From contig OY755038.1 in NCBI GenBank assembly GCA_963576565.1, forward strand, positions 138,518,989 to 138,582,988: 64,000 nt of DNA, read 5' to 3'. Source of the stretch: Aspidapion aeneum. Lineage: Eukaryota > Arthropoda > Insecta > Coleoptera > Brentidae. The notes under the pieces were generated by a model that ran no database searches, was not told where the DNA came from, and worked only from the letters and a program-made list of their open reading frames with translations. Numbering within the stretch: the stretch's first letter is position 1; each line of letters begins with the position of its first letter. Shown here one piece after another: positions 55,461 to 64,000 of the stretch. The position numbers were made by a program, and so were the translations under genes.

Positions 55461-55835
55461 TTATCAATCAATGCATAAACGCACATCCAGTACCTGATGA
55501 TTGGTATTTGCATTGCATTGCAAACAAGCTGGATTGCAACAATTACAGAGGAATTTCAGTAACCAGTACTCTAAGTGGATTGTACGGTAGGATTTTTAGA
55601 AATCTAATAGAGAATGATTATCATAAACAAGAAGAAAAGCAAAGTGCGTTTCGTGCAGGGAGATCTTGTAGTGATAATGCTTTGTGTCTTAAACAAGTAA
55701 TTTAGAAAAGAAGTGCTAGAAATATAGAGACTCATGTTACCTTTGTGGACCTACATAAAAACTTATAATACCGTTCCAGTAGAAAAATTATGGACAGTTT
55801 TAGAGAATTGGAAATCGACTTTCAAAAGAATTAGC
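55461..55835 (+). pseudogene. RTE-like LINE reverse transcriptase fragment
   Basis: Encodes INQCINAHPVPDDW, then NKLDCNNYRGISVTSTLSGL and FRAGRSCSDNALCLKQVI, a stop, ARNIETHVTFVDL and VPVEKLWTVLE in shifted frames. Same family as 38.9-43.3 kb but on the plus strand and only about 370 bp, lacking both ends of the element. Confidence 0.86.
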
Positions 55836-56280
55836 TATTAGTGTGGAAAATAATGTTCTATTTTTTATATTATGTTGAAAAACGTTTACTTTGTTAAATT
55901 GGTTTCTTAAATTCCTAAAAATATTTATTAAACTAGTCACCTAGTATTTAATGGCAATAAGACAAGATAACACTTCACTTGACAAAGTTAATAAACAATT
56001 TAAAAAACTTCCACTTATTGTCACAATATTGAAGATTTAAAATTTGTAAAGGAATTGATTCAAATGCCGAACTAGTAAGTTGTTGCGAATAAGAATATTT
56101 AAACATATTTTTATTTTCCTTTTATTTTTTTTTTAGGAATTTGAGTAAACAAATAAATTGATGAAAAAATAAATAAATACAGTTTTGCTGCAAACGGTTT
56201 GCTGTTTCTGAATCATTCTTTACAAACTCAAATTCTAAGGCGATATTGGTAAGATTATTTAATTCATTATTCAAACGAAA

Positions 56281-56583
56281 ATGGACAATTTAAATCAAGA
56301 TTTCTGTCCGATTTGTCTCCAACCATATCGTGAGGAGAACATGGTTGAATGTAATAATGGCAACAAATGGTGTTGTTACGAGTGCGTCAACGTCGATGAT
56401 GGTGTAGCCGAGATTCCGGACTGGGAATGTCCTATCTGTACTTTGCGCAAAACATTGCAAGTAAACCGTAAGCAAACAAGCCAAGAAAAAAATATACGGC
56501 TCCTACAGAAATCTCTCACGTGTCACGAACTGCTCCTTCAGTTTTTCGACCTAGTCTTCCAGCTTTGGAGAAGTAGTCTGTAA
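56281..56583 (+). pseudogene. N-terminal PHD-like zinc finger of BEL/Pao gag
   Basis: 100 codons from ATG 56281. Residues 8-56 read FCPICLQPYREENMVECNN, then WCCYECVNVDD and DWECPICTLRK. This is the spacing of a PHD finger (C-x2-C, then the E-N-M-V-E-C turn, W-C, final W-x-C-P-x-C). One zinc ligand is changed (N where the CDxC cysteine sits) and C replaces the usual histidine. PHD fingers at the N-terminus of gag are known in some BEL/Pao elements; a chromatin-reading role is only inference. The frame ends at 56583 while related sequence continues in another frame. Confidence 0.75.
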
Positions 56584-56630
56584 GTTCCTACACTCAAATG
56601 CGACTTCAAGCCTTAGACCAAGAAAGATAA

Positions 56631-57700
56631 GTGCTCCGCCGATCTCTTGAAATAACTTATCAAGAACTAAAATTGACAAGAGAATATCGGAAATTTTTTG
56701 ATGAAGAACTGCCAGAAAGTCAAAATGTTAGTGACCAAGAAGGAGAAGATCCCCTAATGAATCAGATACTATCGTGGAATATTGAGAATAAGTGTGACCA
56801 AAGACAACATGCAATGTCATCATCTGTTTCTCTTGATAGAGTAAAAACAACTACTACCACTTGCTTCTCCGAAGAAATCGGCAAAAAATTTGCTTAGATT
56901 GAACGACCAACCGGCCAGTAAAGCACTACGTCAGAAAATGGCTCCCAAACCTACATACCTTAAATCTACAAATGTTTATAAATTAACATCAGAATAACTT
57001 GATGCAAGAAGAAACTTATCTACGGAACTGCCTTCATTTAGTGGAAATCCACAAGACTGGCCACTATTTATAGATAATTTTAAACGAACCACAGCCTTAT
57101 GTGGATTTAACAGCGACGAAAACTTATTCCGACTACAAAAAGGTTTAAAAGGTGCTGCCCCTTTCTGTAACGGGTTTTCTTATTTTACCTGAATGCGTTC
57201 CAGAAATAATTTCTACTTTGGAAATTCTGTATGGTAGACCAGAAAAAATTTTGAAAGCCACCTAAAGACAAACTAGAAACAATCGTTAAATTTTTCACGG
57301 CGGTTAAAAATTTATGTTTGTCCCTCAAAACAGCCCAAATGGATTCTCTACATGACAAACTTCTATTGCAAGATCTTTTAAAAAAACTACCAACTTAATT
57401 TAAGATGAATTGGGCTACTCATAAAAGTAATCTTTCAAATTTTAAAGGGTTATCCGATTTTTTCGATTGGTTTTACAAATTGGCAATCAATTTGTGTGAA
57501 GCAATGCCTAAATTATCACCATTTAAAGAAAAGTCCTTTTCACATGTATATACTAAACAAGATAGTTTAGTATTTAAATGTGAAGTTTGCGACGGTAACT
57601 GCAAAAATGTTAGTGAGTGCTCCCAATTTAAAAATTATTCAATATTAGAAAAGAAAGAACATGTTAAAAAATTTAATTTATGTAAGTTTTGACTTAAGCG
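56631..57700 (+). pseudogene. BEL/Pao gag core and zinc-knuckle region, broken
   Basis: 56631-56897 is a charged linker. Around 57005-57180 the DUF1759 core is readable: RRNLSTELPSFSGNPQDWPL, FIDNFKRTTALCGFNSDENL and RLQKGLKGAAP. After frameshifts, 57405-57692 gives MNWATHKSNLSNFKGLSDFF, and a Cys-rich segment FKCEVCDGNCKNVSECSQF. Known gag features, destroyed by at least four breaks. Confidence 0.83.
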
Positions 57701-58254
57701 ACACCGATTTCCATGTAAATACCCTGTAAAATGTTTTAAGGAAGCTTGTAAAGATAGACATCATCCATTATTACATGAAAGTTTAAATAGTGTTGATCAA
57801 AAAACAGAATTTAATATGACGCAAATACACCCAATCAGCACACGCTTTAGATTGGTCCCAGTAGTACTAAAACATAATAAAAACGAAATCAATACATTTG
57901 CATTTGAATGATGAAGGTTCATCAGTCACCCTCATGAATAAAGATCTGGCACAAAAACTGAATATGCATGAAAAAAATGAACAACTTTGTCTCAAATGGA
58001 CTGCGTATCAAACACGTTTAGAAAATTCCGAAAAAGTAGTTATTTCTATTAGTGGTGTTTACCAAGGAGCAAACGAATTTAAATCAAGGATAGTAAGAAC
58101 AGTCGATAGCTTAAATTTACCGGAACAATCATTAGATGTTACACGGGTTAAAGAAAATTTCTATCATTTAAGAAATCTTCATATTCAGTCATACCGTAAC
58201 ATAACACCAGAAATATTAATAAAACTAGATAAGTGGGATCTTGCCATACCATAA
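57701..58254 (+). pseudogene. BEL/Pao protease remnant
   Basis: After CKDRHHPLLH (second zinc-binding block, about 57750), the frame 57898-58254 starts with the active site as LNDEGSSVTLMNKDLAQKLN; D-E-G is the usual catalytic motif of this BEL/Pao protease type. It continues for 118 codons to WDLAIP and a stop. An upstream stop at 57908-57910 lies just before this in another frame. Confidence 0.78.
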
Positions 58255-59138
58255 CAAGTAAGAGAATGTAAAATTGGTGATCCAATGGCAGCAAAATGTA
58301 GATTGGGTTGGTCTATTTTTGCACTAATGAGACAATCTGAAGAATAATACAGCTATCATATTTGCAAATGTAATAACAATGAACAAAAACTAGTTGATGC
58401 AGTAAAATAATATTTTTAGTATAGAAAGTCTTGAGTGCAGAATATAAAATCCGCTACATCAAAAGATATGGAACGAGCCAAAACTTAACAGGAAACAACC
58501 TTGTCCCAAAATGAAAATAATTACCAAATAGGTTTGCTTTGGAGATATAACGAACTAAAATTCCCTGTGAGTAAATTCATGGCTATAAAAAGATTGTAAT
58601 GCCTTGAAAGGCGAGTTAAATTAAATCCTGATTTAGGAACTAAAATTAACAAACATTGATCTGACTTTCTCGAAAAGAACTATATCAGAAAATTAAGCGA
58701 ACTAGAACTATCGAAATCATATTAAAAAACTTGGTACTTACCCATATTTCCTGTAACTAACCCAAACAAACCAGATAAATTTAGATTAGTGTGGGATGCT
58801 GCAGCTAAAGTAAAAGGTGTTTCTTTAAATGATATGCTACTTAAAGGAGATGATCAACTTGCTTCACTTTTTGGTGTTTTTTTTTAGATTTAGAGAAATA
58901 AATGTTTTTAAGAGTAGGTGTAGTAGTAGAAGATCAACAGGCGCAAAGATTTCTTTGGCGTAATGGTAATCTAGAGAATACATTAGATACATACGTAATG
59001 ACAGTTATGACATTTGGTGCTACGTGTTCACCCAGTAATGCACAGTATGTTAAAAACAAGAATGCTGAAAAATTTATATTGGAGTTTCCTAGAGCTGTCA
59101 ACTGCATCCTTATTAATCATTATGTCGATGATTTGTAA
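58255..59138 (+). pseudogene. BEL/Pao reverse transcriptase, N-terminal half
   Basis: Fragments in changing frames: RLGWSIFALMRQ (58310), NELKFPVSKFMAIKRL (58550), [20 protein letters not shown] then [20 protein letters not shown] (58735-58850). The 78-codon frame at 58902-59138 runs to HYVDDL, the catalytic Y-x-D-D. The element is cut immediately after this motif by the Copia LTR. Confidence 0.86.
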
Positions 59139-59319
59139 TGTAATATACTAGCAGAGTAGCACAGAGTTACTTTAATAGGCGTTTCAATGTGTAAACTACT
59201 TTTTATTAGATGAAAATTACCTGACAACTAAATTATATTTTTCAACTGATTAACACAACATATTATGACAGACACTTATACAAGGATACTAGAATTCCTT
59301 ATAGTTGCTTTCTCCAACA
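59139..59319 (-). repeat. 3' LTR of the Ty1/Copia element, 181 bp
   Basis: Minus strand starts TGTTGGAGAAAGCAACTATA right after the purine tract and ends AGTATATTACA. Short LTRs beginning TGTTG are common in insect Copia elements. No second copy in the window to confirm the boundaries. Confidence 0.7.
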
Positions 59320-59326
59320 CCCCTCC

Positions 59327-60598
59327 TCAATTTAAGGATCTTAATCCCAAAATTGTACAATGTCTTTCAAAAACTTCTCCTGTTAAACTTTTCGTTAGAA
59401 CATCTGCACATTGTTTGTTAGTATTAATGTAACTTATTCTTATTATACAAATCACATACAAAATTGTATTTGACATCAACATGTTTAAGTCTCTTGTGTT
59501 CCCACTTTCCAAGGAGATGAATACATGCTTGGTTATCTTCATACAATTTTAAGGGAAAGACATTATTTATTTTAAGTTCTTTGACTAAATTTCCAAGCCA
59601 AAGTAGCTCTGAAGCTGAAGCAGTTGCAAGTGAAATGAATTCTGCTTCAGTTGATGAAAGTGCAACTGTAGATTGCTTCTTGGTAACCCAACACACTGTA
59701 GAACCATAAACTTGTAAGGCAAAACCACTTGTCGATTTCTTGTCTAGACTACTTCCCCAATTTGCATCTGCATAACCAAACACGGGCTGATTTATATAAA
59801 GCTCATTTTTCTTGAACAAAAGGCCAATGTCTAAAGTATATTTAATATATCTTATAATTCTCTTAAGACCTTTCCATTCCTTTTCTGTTGCATTGCTTTA
59901 ATATCGACTAAAGTAATTTAAAGCAAAACTCAAATCAGGTCTGGTTATTACATTACGTACATTAAACAACCAATTACTTCTCTGTATGGTTTTTGCCCAA
60001 TAATAGTTTCTACTAAAATATCTGTCTCTTGATATTTAAATTCCATCGGTGTTTTTATTAAATGACATTCTTCCATTCCAAAACGCTTAAGCAAATTTGC
60101 AAGATAGGGTTTTTGGCTTAAAAATATACCATCAGATGATCTTTCAATCTTTATTCCAAGGAAACTTGGAAGTTCACCCATATCTTTCATTTGAAATTCT
60201 GTGCTTAGTGCTTGTTTATACATTCCTTTAATGTTGAAAAATCATTACTTATAATTCAATCATCCACGTATACTAGTAGATAAATCTTAATACTGCCTTC
60301 AAATTTATAGTATAGACACTTCTCATGAGCACATTGTGTCATTCCCAACTTTTATAGAAATGAGTCCAATCTGAAATTCCAAGCTCTTGGAGCTTGTTTA
60401 AGACCATAAAGCGACTTTTGTAGCTTGTAGATCTTATTTGACTGTTTTCCAAAACCATCTAGTAATTTGATATATACGTTCTCGTCTAAATTACCATGCA
60501 AAAATGCGTTTTTTACATCCATTTGATGAGCTTTTAGGCCCTCTTACTTAATTATTGCTAAAAGTACTCGTACTGTTGTCAAACGAGCTACTGGAGCA
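59327..60598 (-). pseudogene. Ty1/Copia pol: reverse transcriptase and RNase H
   Basis: From the right: VARLTTVRVLLAII, HQMDVKNAFLHGNLDENVYI, KLQKSLYGLKQAPRAWN and VYVDD (catalytic aspartates, about 60255-60265, with a stop after). Then MKDMGELPSFLGIKIERSSD (59948-60223) and RNase H, GYADANWGSSLDKKSTSGFA with QSTVALSSTEAEFISLA (59424-59819), finishing with INTNKQCADVLTKSLTG. Stops and frame changes near 60240, 59940 and 59430 break the frame. Integrase and gag are not in this window. Confidence 0.9.
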
Positions 60599-60601
60599 TA
60601 T

Positions 60602-61017
60602 TGTTACAAATTTAAGTATTTAAATTTTATAGTTAGAATTTATTTAGGTTTAGTGTAGTATTAGGTTGACGTATTTTATGGTTGTATTCTTAATCTAGGT
60701 TTTAGTTGCGTTATCTGTGACAAACTGGTATGCGAAAGTCTAGAAAAGGGCTGGAATGATTGCGAATCGAACAAGGATGGAAGGGTTCTAGAATAGTAGG
60801 CAGCCCTCATATATAAGGCCGGACGTCGTGCATCAGTCAGTCAGTCACAGATAACATACTGAGTGGTCGTGAGATTAACACGAAGTTAATAGACCGATTA
60901 TAGTGGTGAATTATTAGCAAGTTTAAGTGCGTGTTTTTGTACATAATTTGTGAAAATAAATTGACGTATCGTTTTCAACAATTGCGAGTTTTAATTTGTC
61001 GTTGTGAACCCGTAACA
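60602..61017 (+). repeat. 5' LTR of the Ty3/Gypsy element, 416 bp
   Basis: Starts TGTTACAAATTTAAG and ends AACCCGTAACA, so TGTTAC/GTAACA form a 6-bp terminal inversion. Contains TATA and initiator-like sequences and an AAAATAAATTG near 60953 that could serve polyadenylation. Confidence 0.88.
60809..60846 (+). promoter_or_regulatory. putative core promoter in the Gypsy LTR
   Basis: ATATATAAGG at 60809-60818, followed about 22 bases on by CATCAGTCAGTCAGTCAC. TCAGT is the arthropod initiator consensus and occurs three times in a row. Spacing is right for TATA plus Inr. Confidence 0.65.
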
Positions 61018-61019
61018 AT

Positions 61020-61036
61020 TGGTGTCAGAAGTGGGA
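61020..61036 (+). promoter_or_regulatory. primer binding site of the Gypsy element
   Basis: TGGTGTCAGAAGTGGGA begins two bases after the LTR. A TGG start pairs with the CCA end of a tRNA; this PBS type is familiar from insect Gypsy elements, and I recall a leucine tRNA but did not check. Confidence 0.8.
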
Positions 61037-61055
61037 TTAAAAGAAATAAATAGTG

Positions 61056-61660
61056 CAAAGACTATCCTTACACAGTACTACCGGCTAGGACAATTAAAAA
61101 GAAGAGCAGTAAGTGATTTTGCCAGAATATTCGGAACTGAATAGTTCTTCAAAGACTACCCTTACATATTACCACCGGATAGGACAATTGGACAGAAAAA
61201 CAGTAAGTGATTTTTCCAGAATATTCGAAGAAGTTCGATATTGTTTTATTCAAAAAATAAAGAGATATTTAAGAACCGACTTCGACATTAACTTTACAGT
61301 CCAAAAATTGATAATTAGAGAGATTTTCTAGAATATTCTATAACATTCTACGACGTTCTATTCAAAAACTAGAAGATATATACAAATACCGACTTCGACA
61401 TTAGATTAGTAATTTTAAAAGTAAGAATTAGAAATTATTGCTAGAATATTCCATAACATTCTACGACGGTCTATTCGAGAACCAAAAGAGATAATCAAAA
61501 AGTGACTTCTACATTTGCCTAGTAGCAGAAAGAGTAGCATTTACCAGTATATTCCAGAACATCCCATTAGGTTCTATTTAAGAATTGGAAGAGATATTGA
61601 AAAACCGACTTCGACATTCGCTTTATAGCCCTAAAATAGACGTTTTAAGTGATTTATCAG
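61056..61660 (+). repeat. leader with 94-bp and ~110-bp direct repeats
   Basis: CAAAGACTATCCTTACACAG at 61056 and CAAAGACTACCCTTACATAT at 61150 start a 94-bp pair including ACCGG-TAGGACAATT and AGTAAGTGATTTTNCCAGAA. Then AACCGACTTCGACATT-type blocks at about 61274, 61387, 61500 and 61604 mark four units containing AGAATATTCYATAACATTCT. Sequence between LTR and gag; function unknown (packaging or translation control would be speculation). Confidence 0.75.
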
Positions 61661-61667
61661 GAAGTTG

Positions 61668-64000
61668 ATGCTTACTAGACAAAGATCGGCCAAGATGGAA
61701 GATTTAACTAAAATGATGCAGGCTCTAGCAGCTCAAATAGCTCAAAACCAGGGCGATATGAAACACACCATGGATGACATGAAGCAGACCATGGAACAAA
61801 ACCAGAACGATATGAGACAGACCATTGCACAAAACCAAAACGATATGAGACGGACATTTGAAGAAAGATTAGATGGTATGCAAGAAAACTTCGACCAAAT
61901 AAAGAGCAACTCCGAACAGCTGAGAGGAGAATTTAAGGTAGCAACAGAAGGTCTTAAGGAAGAAATAACTCAAAGAATGCAGAATGTAGAAGAAAAGGTG
62001 CAAAACAAATTGCAGAATGTTGAAGAAAAAGTGGAGACCAAACTACAGAATGTTAGGGAAGAAGTTTTTCAAACCATGGAAGAAAAATTCCAGGACATGT
62101 CAAAGCAGTTTATACAGCTTCAGAAAGAACACAACAAAATAAAAACTCAGGGATATGTTGTGAATTCCAACCAAAACATTAAGCCTCCAAATTTTGATGG
62201 TACGTCTTCCTGGTCTACCTACAAACAACAATTTGAAGCTGCCGCCGCTGCAAATAGTTGGAACGATGACGAAAAAGCTAGAGCTTTGTTAGTAGCTCTA
62301 CGAGAACCTGCTCTTGGACTTTTACGGTCTATTCCAGCGGAACAAAAACAGAGTTACAATGCTTTAGTGGCAGCTTTAGAAAGAAGATATGGAGATGAAC
62401 ATTTACGAAATTTGCATTGGTCAGAATTAAATATTCGCCAACAAAGAGCAGGGGAGTCATTACAAGAGTATGAAGTGGATATCAGGAGGCTGATGTACTT
62501 GGCTTACCCAGATATGCCAGAAAATTATAGAGATCCCTTTACGGTAGATCGCTTTATTAACGGCTTGCGAGACACGGACTTAGCAAAGTTACTTCGTCGA
62601 GAACGCATCCATAACAGCAGTGAAGTGTTGATTCGAGCCCTTGAAATTGAATCATCAAATAATATATCCAGGCCAAAAGTAAGAGTTGTTTCAATTCAGG
62701 AAGGAGAAGAAATGAGCACTGGAGAGGAGGTCAACTTAAAAACGCTAAACCAACTGTTTCAGTCACTGATAAAGAAGATTGATTCTTTGAAAGAAAGTAG
62801 ACGATCCCCTCCAAATGTAAAGTGTTTCAGATGCGGACGTACAGGGCATATTCAACGCGATTGTCGTGTCCAAATGAGGTCTCGCTCACCATCTAGTGGG
62901 ACAGAGTACCGAAGAAGAGATCAGGAAAAACTAAAACTAGTCAACGCAGAGGGGCGGGTGTTGGCTAATGGGAATTTAGCCCCCAAAATTTACTCTATCA
63001 AGAGCCTAAAACATACTGCTGACAGTCTTAACATCGACGGACTTATTAATGGAAGAAAAGTTAATATAACAGTAGACACTGGTGCTGCCATATCATTGCT
63101 TAAGTTCAAAATTACGAGATATAAAATTCGACCAACAGAAAAGAAAATAACACTTAAGACTGTGACTGGAGAATCCGCCGACGTGTTGGGGCAGACAGAC
63201 ATAGACCTACAGCTGGGGAGGTTGAAGATTCGCCACTCGATATTAGTTGCAGACATAGAAGACGAATTTATTTTGGGAATGGACCTGATAAGTAAACATG
63301 GATTTGCGTTTGATAATAAACTTAATACCCTAAGATTTGGGAACGAAGAGTTCATTTTGTCAAATAGTCACATCAATAAAGAACCAATAAAGGTAGTGGC
63401 AGTATGCACAACAAGACTAGTCGGTAACAGTGAGACCATAATTTTTGGGAGGCTGGAAAGTAAAACATCAAGCTGCGTCGGACTCATAAGCCAACAAAAC
63501 ACACCCAACACCTACCTCGTTGCAAAATCACTAGTTAAAACCGATAAAGACATCCCGATTAGAGTCGCCAATATTTTCCCAAATAGTGTCAAAATTAATA
63601 AGGGGGAGGTGGTAGCATTATTTGAACCAGTACAGAAAGTAACAAGATGTGAAGAGCCAACTTCCGAGGATACAAGCAAGTTACCAATGGAGGTACTTCA
63701 GCAATTTGAGTCAACTTGGCAACATCTCACTCCAGAAGAATTTAGTAAAGCGAGAGAGTTTATAGAAGAACAAAGTAATATCTTCGAAGCTAGGAGTAGT
63801 TCGGGACGCACAAACCTTATTCAACATGCTATCAACACTGGCGATGCCCAACCGATAAGACAACCCCCAAGAAGACTACCAATGGCCAAGCAAGAAGAAG
63901 TTCACAATCTCATTAATAAAATGCTCAGCGACGGTGTTATTGAAGAGTCATCAAGTCCTTGGTCATCTCCTGTGGTGTTGGTCACTAAAAAGGATGGAAG
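61668..64000 (+). CDS. Gypsy gag-pol polyprotein, open to the window edge (partial)
   Basis: 777 codons without a stop; I checked the frame through to the last base. Residues 1-165 are a helical, coiled-coil-like region with QNQNDMRQTI repeats (about 25-60) and QNVEEKVQNKLQNVEEKV (about 108-130). Residues 170-345 resemble a retrotransposon capsid (PPNFDGTSSWSTYKQQFEAA, RRYGDEHLRNLHWSELNIRQ, RFINGLRDTDLAKLL). A CCHC knuckle CFRCGRTGHIQRDC is at 386-399. The protease carries VDTGAAISLL with its aspartate at 470 and ILGMDLI near 534. The reverse transcriptase begins at about 740 (GVIEESSSPWSSPVVLVTKK). Gag and pol are in one frame, with no frameshift between them. ATG 61668 is the first in this frame after the leader; an alternative ATG lies 9 codons later. 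Confidence 0.93.
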   Translation, partial: MLTRQRSAKMEDLTKMMQALAAQIAQNQGDMKHTMDDMKQTMEQNQNDMRQTIAQNQNDMRRTFEERLDGMQENFDQIKSNSEQLRGEFKVATEGLKEEITQRMQNVEEKVQNKLQNVEEKVETKLQNVREEVFQTMEEKFQDMSKQFIQLQKEHNKIKTQGYVVNSNQNIKPPNFDGTSSWSTYKQQFEAAAAANSWNDDEKARALLVALREPALGLLRSIPAEQKQSYNALVAALERRYGDEHLRNLHWSELNIRQQRAGESLQEYEVDIRRLMYLAYPDMPENYRDPFTVDRFINGLRDTDLAKLLRRERIHNSSEVLIRALEIESSNNISRPKVRVVSIQEGEEMSTGEEVNLKTLNQLFQSLIKKIDSLKESRRSPPNVKCFRCGRTGHIQRDCRVQMRSRSPSSGTEYRRRDQEKLKLVNAEGRVLANGNLAPKIYSIKSLKHTADSLNIDGLINGRKVNITVDTGAAISLLKFKITRYKIRPTEKKITLKTVTGESADVLGQTDIDLQLGRLKIRHSILVADIEDEFILGMDLISKHGFAFDNKLNTLRFGNEEFILSNSHINKEPIKVVAVCTTRLVGNSETIIFGRLESKTSSCVGLISQQNTPNTYLVAKSLVKTDKDIPIRVANIFPNSVKINKGEVVALFEPVQKVTRCEEPTSEDTSKLPMEVLQQFESTWQHLTPEEFSKAREFIEEQSNIFEARSSSGRTNLIQHAINTGDAQPIRQPPRRLPMAKQEEVHNLINKMLSDGVIEESSSPWSSPVVLVTKKDG

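Larger units (their letters stand above)
55849..59138 (+). mobile_element. third BEL/Pao element, decayed, with PHD-like finger
   Basis: A candidate 5' LTR/leader starts near 55849 (TGTGGAAAATAATGTTC) and precedes an ATG at 56281. Gag, protease and reverse transcriptase remnants follow in order and end at 59138 within the palm, where a Ty1/Copia LTR begins. Protein words differ clearly from the two other BEL/Pao elements, so it is another lineage. Many stops and frameshifts: an old copy. The 5' LTR boundaries are not proven. Confidence 0.82.
59139..60600 (-). mobile_element. Ty1/Copia retrotransposon, 3' part
   Basis: Minus strand, right to left: reverse transcriptase from the VARLTTVRVL motif, RNase H, stop, purine tract TTGAGGAGGGG and a 181-bp LTR. 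The right side stops at 60600 inside the codon for the tyrosine of YAPVARL, where a Gypsy LTR begins. The left side abuts BEL/Pao sequence at 59138. So Copia inserted in BEL/Pao, then was itself interrupted. Confidence 0.9.
60602..64000 (+). mobile_element. Ty3/Gypsy LTR retrotransposon, 5' part, apparently intact
   Basis: 5' LTR (60602-61017), PBS, a leader with two sets of direct repeats, and an uninterrupted gag-pol frame from 61668 to the window edge. It interrupts the Copia element, so it is the youngest insertion in this nest. The remaining RT, RNase H, integrase and 3' LTR should lie to the right. I see no envelope gene in the part present. Confidence 0.93.

Noticed and set aside
61113..61331. 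72-codon frame in the Gypsy leader
   Set aside because: Spans the leader repeats and is unrelated to gag; most likely by chance.
1..64000. tRNA, rRNA, or envelope-bearing retrovirus genes
   Set aside because: No cloverleaf-like or rRNA-like segment noticed by eye, and no envelope-like frame is associated with any LTR element in the part visible; a tRNAscan/HMM run would be decisive.

Overview
This window is AT-rich eukaryotic DNA, almost certainly from an insect. The reasons are BEL/Pao, Ty3/Gypsy, Ty1/Copia, Jockey-type and RTE-like retroelements, Tc1/mariner and pogo/Tigger DNA transposons, dense foldback repeats and a spliced exon, with no operons or bacterial signals. A beetle-like large genome is a guess from texture only. 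The single host-gene segment I recognise is one exon (35264-35525, + strand) of an Rme-8/DnaJC13 homologue, with a pyrimidine tract and AG acceptor before it and a GTAAGT donor after it. If it is functional, most of the window is probably intron of that gene. I found neither the preceding nor the following coding exon.

Layout. 1-1782: 3' end of a decayed BEL/Pao element (zinc knuckle, protease, large deletion, integrase tail, LTR). 1830-4800: 157-bp satellite with an 873-bp higher-order duplication. 4.9-7.46 kb: foldback repeats and a 365-bp tandem duplication. 7462-8516: RTE-like LINE 3' fragment (- strand). 8.5-15.2 kb: degenerate repeats, two foldbacks, no convincing gene. 15.19-18.56 kb: Jockey-like LINE with an open ORF1 and truncated ORF2, with a Tigger-type transposon (17478-18482) inserted in its 3' UTR. 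19411-31389: a 12-kb LTR element with good LTRs, 4-bp target duplication, PBS, PPT and TATA on the - strand but no coding capacity inside. 31.5-34.4 kb: foldback and 130-bp tandem repeats. 35.3 kb: Rme-8 exon. 36263-37738: Tc1-like transposon. 38.0-43.8 kb: MITE and three RTE-like LINE segments. 43780-51688: mariner-like transposon with about 530-bp terminal inverted repeats, split by a 5880-bp BEL/Pao element (44881-50760, TSD TAATA). 51.7-55.5 kb: small-hairpin arrays, a 1.7-kb palindrome and a direct duplication. 55.5-60.6 kb: LINE fragment, a third BEL/Pao element with a PHD-like finger, cut by a Ty1/Copia 3' end (- strand). 60602-64000: 5' LTR, leader and an uninterrupted gag-pol frame of a Ty3/Gypsy element that runs off the window.

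How the parts work together: there are no cooperating host genes here. The window records successive insertions (BEL into mariner; Tigger into Jockey; Copia into BEL; Gypsy into Copia). Only the Gypsy frame and the Jockey ORF1 are uninterrupted. The most unusual objects are the non-coding 12-kb LTR element, the array of TTAAC-TTCG-GTTAA hairpins near 52.3-52.6 kb, and the LINE in which a reverse transcriptase frame runs into an endonuclease frame across an internal duplication.
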